Assembly (NCBI RefSeq): GCF_018991925.1
Contig: NW_024725489.1
Coordinates: 8,830,473 to 8,894,472, forward strand
Direction: 5' to 3'
Origin: Homarus americanus
Lineage: Eukaryota; Arthropoda; Malacostraca; Decapoda; Nephropidae
Length of the DNA stretch: 64,000 bases
The notes beneath the pieces are model-generated. The model was not told the origin of the DNA and did not search any database. It saw nothing but the letters and a program-made list of their open reading frames with translations. This document shows positions 12,818-24,096 of this stretch, in pieces (positions within the stretch are counted from its first letter, which is position 1; each line of letters starts with the position of its first letter). The position numbers were made by a program, and so were the translations under genes.

Positions 12818-14577
12818 GTAGGATTTATTTGGGGTTACCAACTGTTAGTTTACACAACATTAATGGTCAGCCTATAGCACTGTGCACAGTAGGATTTATT
12901 GGGGGGGATCCCAAGAGTTCGTTTACACTACAGTACAGTAATACAGTAGTCAGCCTGTAGGACTATATACTGTAGATCCTATTGGGGGATCCAAAGAGTT
13001 AGTTTCAACTACAGTAATGGTCAGCCTGTAGCACTGTGTACTGTAGGATTTATTGGGAGATCCAAAGAGTTAATTTATACTACAGAAATTGTTAGCCTGT
13101 GGCACTGTGTACTGGAGGATTTATTGGGTGATCCCAAGAGTTAGTTTACACTACAGTAATTGTCAGCCTGTAGCATTGTGTACTGTAGGATTTATTTGGG
13201 GCTACCTACAGTTAGTTTGCGCCACAGTAATAGTCAGAATGCAGCACTTTGTTTTGTAGGATTTATTGGGGGATCCCAAGAGTTATCCTCAACTACAGTA
13301 ATGGTCAGCCTGTAGCACTGTGTACTGTAGGATATATTGGTGGGAACACATGTTAGTTTCCACTACAGTAATGGTCAGCCTGTAGCACTGTGTATTGTAG
13401 GATTTATTGGGGGATCCCCAGAATTAGTTTACACTACTGTAATGGTGTGCCTGTAGCACTATGTACTGTAGGGTTTATTGGGGGATCCCAAAAGTCAGTT
13501 TACACTAGAGTAATGGCTCAGCCTGTAGCACTGTGTATTATAGGATTTATTGGGGGATCCCAAGAATTAGCTTTAACTACAGTATTGGTCAGCCTGTAGC
13601 ACTGTGTATTGTAGGATTTATTAGGGGATCCAAAGAGTTAGTTTACTCTACAGTAATGGCTCAGCCTGTAGCAATATGTATTGTAGAATTTATAGGTGGG
13701 ATCCAATGAGTTAGTTTACTCTACAGTAATAGGCAGACTGTAGCACTGTGTATTGTAGGATTCATTGGGGGATCTAAAGAGTTCGTTGACACAACAGTAA
13801 TGGTCAGCCTGTTGCACTGTGTTGATTTATTGGGGGATACCGTGAATTAGTTTACACTACATTAATGGTCAGCCTGTAGCACTGTGTACTGTAGGATTTA
13901 TTGGGGATGCCAAGAGTTAGTTTCATCTACAGCAATGGTCATCCTATAGCACTGTGTACTGTAAGATTTGTTGGGGATCCTGAGAGTTAGTTTTCACTAT
14001 AGTAATGGTCAGCTTGTAGCACTGTGTATTGTAGGATTTATTGGGGGATCCCAAGACTTAGTTTACATTACAGTAATGGTCAGCCTGTAGCACTGTGCAC
14101 TGTCAGATTTATTGGGGATCCTAATAGTCAATTTACACTACAGTAATAGTCAGCCTGTAGCACTTTTTATTGTAGGATTTATTGGAGGATCCCAAGATTT
14201 AGTTTCACCTACAGTAATGGTCAGCCCGTAGCACTGTGTTGTAGGATATATTGGGGGATCACAAAACTTACTTATCACTACAGTAATGGTCTGCCAGTTG
14301 CACTGTACATTGTAGGATTTATTGGGGGATCCAAAGAGTTAGTTTTCACTACACTAATGGCTCAGCCTGTAGCACTGTGTACTGTAGGATTTATTGGTGG
14401 GATCCCAAGTGTTAGTTTACACTACAGTAAGGGTCAGCATGTAGCCCTGTGTATTGTAGGATTCATTGGGGGATCTAAAGAGTTCGTTGACACAACAGTA
14501 ATGGTCAGCCTGTAGCACTGTGTGCTGTAGGATTTATTGGGGATCCCAAGAGTAAGTTTACACTTCAGTAATGGTCC
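12818..14577. repeat. 71-bp satellite B, block 3
   Basis: Continuation of satellite B after the TRIM fragment, about 25 units. A marker variant (ATTCATTGGGGGATCTAAAG) occurs near 13760 and again near 14461, about 701 bp apart, again fitting a ~10-monomer higher-order unit. It ends abruptly at LINE family B. Confidence 0.95.
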
Positions 14578-15882
14578 TGATTTTCCATTTTTTCTCAAAA
14601 TCATTTATGTTTTTTATCGCTCTTACCGTGTAGAGTGCCATAAATTGAGTTGATTTTCCTGGGTATGATACTATTTGAGTAATATCATCAGCAAACATTA
14701 CATATTCGCTAAAGGGGGTAGGTTGAGGTGTGTCTGAAGTATAAATTGTATATAGTGTTGGAGAAAGGCATCCTCCTTGAGGTACTCCACTCTCAAGATT
14801 AAACATAGTTCCCAAAAAGTTTCCAATTTGAATTTGTGCTCTCCTATCATCTAAATAGTTACACAATATTCTTGGCAAGTATTCGTTAAGTCCCAGTTTT
14901 AATATTTTATATTTCAAGCCTAAATGCCAAACTTTATCAAAAGCCTTAGAAACATCCCTTAAAATTATATTGATCTGATTACCCTTGCTTTTTTCTATTG
15001 CAATTATTTCCGTTATTGTAGCTATTGCAGTTAGGGTATTTCTATTGGGCATAAATCCATGTTGTCTGTTGTTAGTTTTCCCATGTTGTGTTAAAAAGGC
15101 TATAAGTCTTGAATTTAATATTTTTTCCAATAGTTTCCCGGTAATTTCTAATAAAGATATTGGCCTGTAGTTTAATATTTCCTTATTGTCCTTACCCTCC
15201 TTAGGAATAAATATCATTTTAGCATATTTTAGTTTGTCTGGAAAGTAACCAGTTATTAAGCATGCGTTATAAATGTTTAATAGTGTTTTTAAAATATTTT
15301 CAGGTAGATTCATGATCATATTTCGTGTAATACCTGTGAGCCCAGGGGCTTTTTCCTTAAACTTCCTCAGACAGTGCATCATTTCTCCCATGGTTATTAT
15401 TTGATTATTAGGTAATAAGTTATAGTCTATATATTGCCTTGGGGTGATTCTATGTATTTGTCTTCCCATTTCTTCTTCTATCCTTTCTTCGTGTTCACTA
15501 TCAAAATCTTCATTTTCCTCATCTGATATTTTAAAAACTTTTACCCATTCCCTTTTGAATACTGACTCTTGTTCATTTTCCTCGTACAATTTTGTTCCAT
15601 TTTGGTCTTTAATGTATGGTGTTTTTTGCTTGTTGTGCCCCATCATCTTGTTTATGGAAGTCCAAAATGTTTTTGTCTTTAGTCATGTCAGCCGCCATTA
15701 TAATATCATTCCATTTTTTATTGTTTGCTTCCTTACATGCGTCTCTTAATTTTATCTGTAGTGCTATCTGTGTCGTATATAGCCATCTGTTACTGCCGTG
15801 TCTTTCCATATACCTGTTTATTTCATTGTAATAGGTCTGGATTAATTTAACTTCTTCTGGTAGTCTGTTGTTGGGTAATGTT
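14578..15882 (-). pseudogene. LINE family B copy 1: ORF2 reverse transcriptase (frameshifted, 3'-truncated)
   Basis: The main open frame (15646 down to 14578) contains RT landmarks in order: IFIPKEGKDNKEILNYRPIS, HGFMPNRNT, a DVSKAFDKVWH block, SGVPQGGCLSP, and FADDITQIV with the catalytic Asp pair. The linker to the endonuclease (15646-15882) is open only in other frames, so at least two frameshifts are present. After KKWKIR the homology ends and 71-bp satellite begins, so thumb, C-terminus and 3' UTR are missing here. The sequence style resembles I/Nimb-type LINEs; the clade is tentative. The same RT segment recurs at 20304-20769 with its downstream part. Confidence 0.85.
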
Positions 15883-16727
15883 CTAAAGTGTGAAGTAAGA
15901 GTGTGTTTGGTTTATTGCTGAGTGCAGTCTGTCCATTTCTGAGTCTATATCTTCTGTTGTTTTCCCTTGTAGGTTAATCGAGTGGTGATTACTTAAGTCG
16001 TCTTTGAAGCTGTCCCAGTCTGTTTTACTCATTTTCAGTCTCATTTTTATTGGTATCTGTATGGGGCTTGTTGACAGTGTTAGTATAATTGGCAGATGGT
16101 CACTGCCTGTAAGAGGTCCCTGTATTATATGGTAATTGAAAAAGGCTTTGTTGTTGGTAAAAATTTTGTCTGGTGTCGATTGTGTATTGTGATTTCTCCA
16201 GGTTGGAAAGTTAGGACCCAGATGATTGATTTTCCCTAAATTTATTAATTGATTAGGGGCGTTTCCCACGACGTTATTATTTGTATTGTCAAAAATCCTA
16301 TGTCTGGCGTTAAAGTCTCCTAAGATGTACATCGGATGACTATTGTTAGCCAATTTTAATAGGTCTTCTATAGGTAAGTAGATTAAGTATAAAATTGGGA
16401 GATAAGTAACGTAATTACATCTCGCCAGAGTTGTATTTGTTTTATTGCTAGAAATTCATCCTGGAAGTCATCAATTAGTTTAAATTTTAAGTTTCTTTTA
16501 ACCGCTATGCTTCTCCGTCATTTCTCCTCCTTGATTTATTTCTTTGGTTTACATAATAGTTAAAAGAGTTTTATGTTGTTGTTTTCTGTCTCACCGTGAC
16601 TGTTTATTAGTATAATGTCAGGGTCAATTTCTTGATATATATTACTTAGGTTAATTCTCTCGGTCTTCCAGTTTCTTACGTTGTGTTGTATTATTCTTAA
16701 AGTTCTTACTGTTTGTCTATTGTCCAT
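15883..16727 (-). pseudogene. LINE family B copy 1: ORF2 N-terminal AP endonuclease domain (frameshifted)
   Basis: ORF2 begins at ATG 16727, overlapping the ORF1 stop as TAATG. The first frame gives IIQHNVRNWKTERINL and DPDIILINSHGE, the start of an apurinic endonuclease domain, then hits a stop near 16555. A second open frame (16353-15883) holds YILGDFNARH, TPDKIFTN and TGSDHLPIILTLS, which are the endonuclease Asp-Asn and terminal Ser-Asp-His blocks. This enzyme family nicks target DNA for target-primed reverse transcription. Frame breaks between the two parts make this copy inactive. Confidence 0.83.
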
Positions 16728-18173
16728 TATTTCTTATACTTGGATTGTGACTGTTGAAGTGGAGACCTATCATCCTGTTTCCCGCTTCTGACTCTTCTAA
16801 ACTCTGATGGGTCTACTATTTTAAAGTCTTTGGTCGTAATCTTTAGTTTGTCCGTAGTAATTAGTGACCAGACATAATCTTCACTTAGGGATTTTTCTTG
16901 ATATGTCCACTTGTATATCCCTCCTTCACAGTTTTTTACTATTGTCCCTCCTGTTGGTCTCGATGTTGGGATTCCATGTTTTGTTGTAGTGATAACTTTT
17001 AATCCAATTTCTTCAGCAGATTCAGGTTGTATATTGTGATCAGTTTCCATCTTATCTTCTCTCCTCCTACTCCTTTGTCTTATAGTCTGTCCTTTTGTTA
17101 TATCTATCTTCTCTTTGTCACTTCTAGTCATTTGTCTGGGATCTCTATCAGTCGCTTGTGTTCCTTGTGTATCAGCTGTTGCTCCTTGCTCAAACCTTTG
17201 TTCGTCTAGATGTAGTTTTTCTCTCAGTTCGCTTGCATATGTTGCCTGAAATAGTTTTTCGGATTGTGGATTCTCTGGAAATATCATCTCTGGTAGGTTA
17301 TTCAATTTAAACATTTTCCTTAATTCCTCATTGTATGATCCGGGTGCAATGATATTGTGCAAATGTGCATGGATCATACTAATCATTACCTTATCATGTA
17401 TTGGCTCACTTAGGTTTAATATGGTGGATTCTGGTCTGTGAGCCTCTTGGACCGCTCTCTTTGCTATTTCGACGTATGTCGTATCCTTCTTGTCTTGTTC
17501 CTTGATTCTTGTTCCTTGTACTTTATCATGTGTTTTTTTATTGGGCATGCCATTGCTAACGTCCTATGTCCTATGTATACATTCCCGTTTCTCTTACAGT
17601 TGAGACAGCCAACATGTGTATTCTTACATTCAGTGTAGGTATGGTCGTCGCCTGCACAATCTGAGCAGTACTTTTTTCTTTTTCTGGACAGTCTCTCGTT
17701 GTGTGTTCTTCATATTTGTAACAGGAAAAGCAAGTTTGCAGACTGATATATGTTTCCTTCTTTATTTGATGTGGTGTGACTGACATGTTGAATATTAGAA
17801 AGCCCTGTTGTAAAACTTTCTCAGCCATTGACACTTCTTCAAAAGTAATCTTAAAAACATGAGTATAGTCTTTTATCTTAATGACTTCTTCAATCTTCAT
17901 CCACCTGTTTTGGCGTTCCAGTTCATCTTTCAGGTCTTCCGATGTCTTCCTCCCGATCTCTTGGTCGACTTGACGAACGAAAACTGATCTTTTTGCTTTT
18001 TGTTCTGGTGGCATGACAACAATAAGGCCTTCATTGTAAAATATATCTCTTGCTTCTTTTGAAAGGATTTTATCTGAATCAAAGTCATCTTTACAGATTA
18101 CTTTAAAACCTTCATTGGTGCTGAATATTCTTGTTAGTGGGACTTGCAATTTGTTGTAAGTGATTTCTGCCAC
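16727..18173 (-). pseudogene. LINE family B copy 1: ORF1 with zinc knuckles (frameshifted)
   Basis: The N-terminal frame (18173-17571, 200 aa) includes CFSCYKYEEHTTRDC, a CCHC-like knuckle with one extra residue before His. About 25 codons later an A-run (GAAAAAGAAAAAAG near 17670) breaks the frame. In the shifted frame CSDCAGDDHTYTEC is a perfect CX2CX4HX4C knuckle, followed by a third Cys-rich segment. A second A-run near 17540 moves into the 17548-16727 frame, a charged 270-residue tail ending at the TAA that overlaps the ORF2 ATG. ORF1 proteins of this type are RNA-binding. Both breaks sit at A homopolymers, so sequencing error is possible. Confidence 0.8.
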
Positions 18174-19084
18174 TTTTCCCCTTCCAATAGAGTTTCCCTT
18201 ATCTCTGTTTTATTCTAATGCTTGTTGTCATCTTCTTGATTACATCTAATCCTACCTATAACACAGGGCTCCTGCCTGGGAGCAGTGACCCCGCCCCCCC
18301 CTCTTGGACGGGCGTCGGGCTCGTAGGGTTCTGCACCCAGGTTACCTGTGACTATAGTTATATCTAAGAAAGTTGCCACCTACCGGTGACCCCCGGACAA
18401 GGGGTGCCCTGCACTATCACAGGTTCCCTTGCCGGATCGACCGTATCGCTAAGTCCCGCCTCCCGTTCAAGGAACGGAGTGCATGAGGGGGATGAAAAAA
18501 GGAAAGAAGAGGACTTAGAGAGTAGAGACAGTCTACCTTCCACGCCACGTTCGGTTAGCCAATCAGAGCACCGCAGTAAACGTGCATGTATCACGCCACC
18601 GTGGGGCACCACTGATTGGCCAATCCAGGACGTAGACGCACGGGTAGTAGTAGTCAAAATTTGGGGAGCCCAAATATATGTTTTCCAGAAGTTGGAATTT
18701 TTCGTACAATCTGTGATGGTAATTGCACCGTCACTATGTTGGGTAAGTACAATCACTAGGATTGAGTGTCCTATCACAACGAAGTTGCAGACTGCTCAAA
18801 CATGCAGCAGAAGAGGCAAGTCTTCGCAGCTCCGGGTCCAGCAGTCAAGAGAGAGATCGATACGATACGAAGTCTTTAGTTAAGAGGTGAAAGAAGATTA
18901 TTAGGGGTTGAAGGAAAAGTGGTGAAACTGAAATACAGTAGGAGTAGAAAGAATCTAGGCTCAACCAGATCGCTTCATCTTTCTTATTGGTGTTTTGTCT
19001 CTGTTCTGCTCCCTTGGGTCGTCAGACCTTTGTATTAATATTGGTTTATTTATATAATGCTGCTTATTATTATTATTTTTATTA
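18174..19084 (-). other. Probable LINE family B 5' UTR and flank, no gene seen
   Basis: This lies immediately upstream of ORF1 on the minus strand. It has a C-run at 18292-18300 and two CCAAT-type motifs in inverted orientation (CCAATCAG near 18558 and CTGATTGG near 18610). ORFs on both strands (18364-18777 minus, 18386-18883 plus) overlap and resemble nothing I recognise. It could be a 5' UTR with an internal promoter; the boundary of the LINE in this stretch is not visible. Confidence 0.35.
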
Positions 19085-20769
<1,685 letters not shown>

Positions 20770-20799
20770 TTTGAGCAGCACAGCACAGTAATCCAATGG

Positions 20800-20962
20800 A
20801 TGACCTTTTGAGCCGTCTACACCAACCAATGGGTGAGCGGTGACCTTTGAGCCGTCTACACAACCAATGGGTGAGTGGTGACCTCTGAGCCGTCTACACC
20901 AACCAATAGGTGAGCGGTGACCCTTGAGCCATCTACACCAACCAATGGGTGAGCGGTGATGT
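20800..20962. repeat. Short ~38-bp tandem repeat, four copies
   Basis: Four imperfect units built on GAGCCGTCTACACCAACCAA and TGGGTGAGCGGTGACC. It lies between LINE family B copy 2 and the truncated gypsy LTR. The remaining 20963-21101 is unique sequence in which I see nothing. Confidence 0.88.
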
Positions 20963-21303
20963 GACAATGTCATGAGTTTCCGCCACCTGAGAGTTCCCTC
21001 AATTTCAAGCCAATATTATGAACGCCCTCAGCATGTTTTCGAACTTTGAGAAAGCCTATGAGGCGTGACGTCATGAAAGTTGGGCGTCCCTTGTGGGCTG
21101 TACTGTACAATAAGAAAGGAGATACTCTGTACTTAACTTAACACTGCCGGGCCCATACTAAAGTAAACAAAGCGAGCGGACGCGGCAGAAATGACGTCAC
21201 AAACAAAAGACGTTCACGTTGCGAATCCACAACCAACGATGGAACGCTCACTCGTAACATCTCTCCCCTTAATTTAAAAGTTTAAGAAGCTCTGAATAAA
21301 CTT

Positions 21304-21890
21304 TTACTCAACACGAGATAGAGTGTCGGCAATAATATTATCACAGCCCTTTATGTGTTTGATTTCTATATTATAGGGTTGAAGAGCTAATGGCCTCCGT
21401 AACAGTCTTTGATTCTTATTTCTCATATTATGAACAAACTGAAGTGGATTATGATCTGTATAAACTATCACTGGGTAAGGTGATCCACTTACATACACCT
21501 CAAACTTTTCCAGAGCTAACAAAAGGGCCAATGCTTCTTTTTCTATTGTGGCATATCCACGTTGATGCTTTTTCAGTTTGGCCGAGAAATAACAGTTCGG
21601 GTGCAATATTCCATCTTTTCCTTTTTGCATTAACNNNNNNNNNNNNNNNNNNNNNNNNNNNNNNNNNNNNNNNNNNNNNNNNNNNNNNNNNNNNNNNNNN
21701 NNNNNNNNNNNNNNNNNNNNNNNNNNNNNNNNNNACAGCACCAACTCCTGTGTCACACGCATCCGATTGTATCACAAATTGTTTCTTAAAGTCTGGGAGT
21801 TGCAGTACAGGTGCCGTTGCCAACAACGCACGAACCTTTTCGAATGCTGTCTGGCATTCATCAGTCCACACAAACTTTCTCAATGAATAA
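21304..21890 (-). pseudogene. G1 gypsy pol remnant: RT end and RNase H
   Basis: Left of the gap the frame reads FVWTDECQTAFEKV and VIQSDACDTGVGA, the linker and first catalytic Asp of RNase H. Right of it come IEKEALALLLALEKF, YTDHNPLQFV and IIADTLSRVE, the remaining RNase H landmarks. Directly upstream, a gag piece (KTDAQSYIEF) is fused to the RT linker, marking a deletion junction near 21885. No integrase follows: the LTR is reached within 45 bp of the stop. Confidence 0.87.
21635..21734. other. Assembly gap, 100 N
   Basis: Exactly 100 N, the usual placeholder for a gap of unknown size. It interrupts the gypsy RNase H reading frame, which is open on both sides. Confidence 0.99.
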
Positions 21891-21922
21891 ACAAATTCTA
21901 TATACGACTGTGCATCAGTCTT

Positions 21923-22621
21923 TCACATAGTCCTAAATTTCACTCTATATGTTTCAGGAATGAGTTCATATGCCTTAAGAATTTCTTCTTTCACTAACTT
22001 ATAACTACGACAATCTTCACTTGACAAAGACAGAAATGCTGAACGAGCTGACCCAGTGAGCACATTTTGAATCATAGCAATCCACGACTCTTCAGGCCAC
22101 TGAAAAGACTTTGCAATCTTCTCAAACTGCATGAAAAACGCTTCTGGATCCTCCTCGTCAAAAGCAGGCATAAGTCTCAAATGTTTTGTCACATCAAACA
22201 ATTTTGTCTCAGATTCTAAAGACAATGCCTGTAAGTCTTGTCTTCTACTGCTAACCTGTGCTAACGTTAATTCATGCTGCCTTTCACGCTCTCTTTCCCT
22301 TTCTTCTCTTTCCTTCAAAGCCAACTCATGCAACTTATCCTTTTCTCGTTCTAGCCTTCCATGCTCCAATTCTAGCTTTCTTATTTCTACAGCTTCTCTG
22401 GGGTCAAATGAACGCAAAGTCAGTGCCCCCTTTGGTAGCACCTCTTCATTTACAAGCTCAGTTAATACTGCATTTTTAATTTCAGACTTTCTTTGACTAC
22501 GTCGATACTCAATCTCATATGTATCGGCAAGTTTTATCCAATCATCCTTTCTTAACACACTGTCTTTCAATATTTCTACGGATGGATTTTCAACAAACTC
22601 CTCCACATCAAAAGTAGCCAT
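21923..22621 (-). pseudogene. G1 gypsy Gag (matrix/capsid-like, 232 aa)
   Basis: Starts at ATG 22621, about 85 bp after the primer-binding site. Residues 1-85 are acidic; residues about 90-135 form a highly charged helical segment (EREERERERERQ); residues 145-230 hold HLRLMPAFDEEDPEAFFMQF and WPEESWIAMIQNVLTGSA. These are landmarks of the capsid-like domain seen in many animal Ty3/gypsy Gags. It stops at 21923, just before conserved sequence continues in frame (KTDAQSYIEF), so the stop is a mutation. No zinc knuckle remains because of the deletion. Confidence 0.85.
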
Positions 22622-23339
22622 GATTAAACAATAAAGATTCCCTATATTTAAATATTCCCAAATAGATAATGAGTGAAAAGGGATCTATCCTGGCAAGGTC
22701 GCCAATTTTGTTACGACCCTTGGGCCTCTTAAGGGTGTAACAATATCACAAATTCACAAATTACATTTTGTACTATAGGTCCAGGAATAGATCTCACCAA
22801 ATTATCACCTCATTACTATGGGGTATATTGAAATACATGCAGTAGTTTTAATAACAGAATATATTAACAAATAAACAATAAAATAAATATATCAGTATGT
22901 ACAAAAATAGACAAATACAAGTTAAATCTGATCAAATAAATGACTCAACCGAGTGACAAAATAATGAACACAAAAGTAAAGACATATTTAGTCTTGAAAC
23001 TACGATGAACAACGTGGTCTATCCACCACACGAAACCTCATAAATAAGTAAGTTATTTTCCGTGGAACTCCAAAATATGATGAACAATAATCTTTCACAA
23101 ATAATACTTTACTTGATGTTATAAAAGTTGAGCAAGGTTTACACGTTATACCACTAGAAACATACTGTACAATAAGAAAGGAGATACTCTGTACTTAACT
23201 TAACACTGCCGGGCCCATACTAAAGTAAACAAAGTGAGCAGACGCGGCAGAAATGACGTCACAAACAAAAGACGTTCACGTTGCAAATCCACAACCAACG
23301 ATGGAACGCTCACTCGTAACAATATATTTATATATATAT

Positions 23340-23443
23340 ATATATTTCAATTTCAATTGTTTATTCCTTGATAGAGGAAGCGGGATCCTAGTGCTGTCAC
23401 TAGGTACCCCTGTACAATGACACCAGAAGCATCTGGCAAGTGT

Positions 23444-23445
<2 letters not shown>
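23340..23445 (-). mobile_element. LINE 3'-end fragment (short dispersed repeat R3)
   Basis: Reads on the minus strand as GGTACCTAGTGACAGCACTA, a GGATCCCGC stretch, AAGGAATAAACAATTGAAAT and an ATTGAA-type tail running into AT repeat. It is homologous to 43260-43333. A conserved end with AATAAA and short terminal repeats is what CR1/I-type LINE 3' ends look like. The parental element is not in the window. Confidence 0.65.

Positions 23446-23527
<82 letters not shown>
23443..23527. repeat. (AT)n microsatellite
   Basis: About 85 bp of perfect alternating AT next to the LINE 3'-end fragment. Confidence 0.97.
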
Positions 23528-23530
<3 letters not shown>

Positions 23531-24096
23531 AATGTTATGCAAATATGCAAAATTAATTGTCACGGCTGCTTCAAGGTTACATAGCGCCAAACAGGGTTGC
23601 CAGATGGCCGTTTCCACGGCCAAATTTCTCTAATTAGGCCGTAAAAAACTTCGCCTGGCCGTGAAAAAATGGATGGTCCCGGCCAAATAATTTGGCCGTA
23701 TTTTGGTCGAATTTTGTAAAAACGTATTAATTCCTCATCTAGTGGATTTTGAAGAAAAGTCAAGCAGATTTTCAAATTTCACAATGAAAATGCTGGCTCA
23801 GTGACCTCACCTCTTCATATATTTACGTGGCCTACTGAGCTGACTGATCTTTCTAGTTTACTACCTTAGTTGTTAGTTCTCATATTTGAGTCGTTCAGGC
23901 TGAACGTGTCCAGCATATGGATTAAGCTTCAGAGCTTACAAAGCCATCGGCTGATTTGGCGTGAAGTTGGCCGTGTAGCTTGTCGTACATCTGGCATCCC
24001 TGGCGCCAAAGTGTGTGCCGTTGGGGGGGGGGGTGTGTGTGCAGGATGTCTTCTGGAGCGTCCTCGTTTTTGAATTATCAGATATGGCAACCCTAA
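23528..24096. other. Unique sequence, no gene seen
   Basis: Contains repeated GGCCGT-type words (23606-23700) and a G-run at 24021-24031. Short ORFs on both strands show no recognisable domain. It ends where a G1 LTR copy begins. Confidence 0.5.

Larger units (their letters stand above)
21102..23321 (-). mobile_element. Ty3/gypsy LTR retrotransposon, internally deleted (family G1)
   Basis: On the minus strand: 5' LTR 23321-22709 (613 bp, TGTTACGAGTGAGC to GGGTCGTAACA), then a primer-binding site TGGCGACCTTGCCAGGA 3 nt inside, gag, a fused RNase H remnant, a polypurine tract (TTAAATTAAGGGGAGA at about 21260-21276) and a 3' LTR truncated to 158 bp (21259-21102). Protease, most of RT and integrase are gone. 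The 5' LTR abuts AT-rich repeat on its outer side. The N gap lies inside the RNase H part. It is defective for autonomous movement. Confidence 0.88.

Noticed and set aside
18364..18883. Two overlapping antisense ORFs (137 and 165 aa) upstream of LINE family B
   Set aside because: They occupy the same DNA on opposite strands with no recognisable motif; more likely 5' UTR of the LINE.
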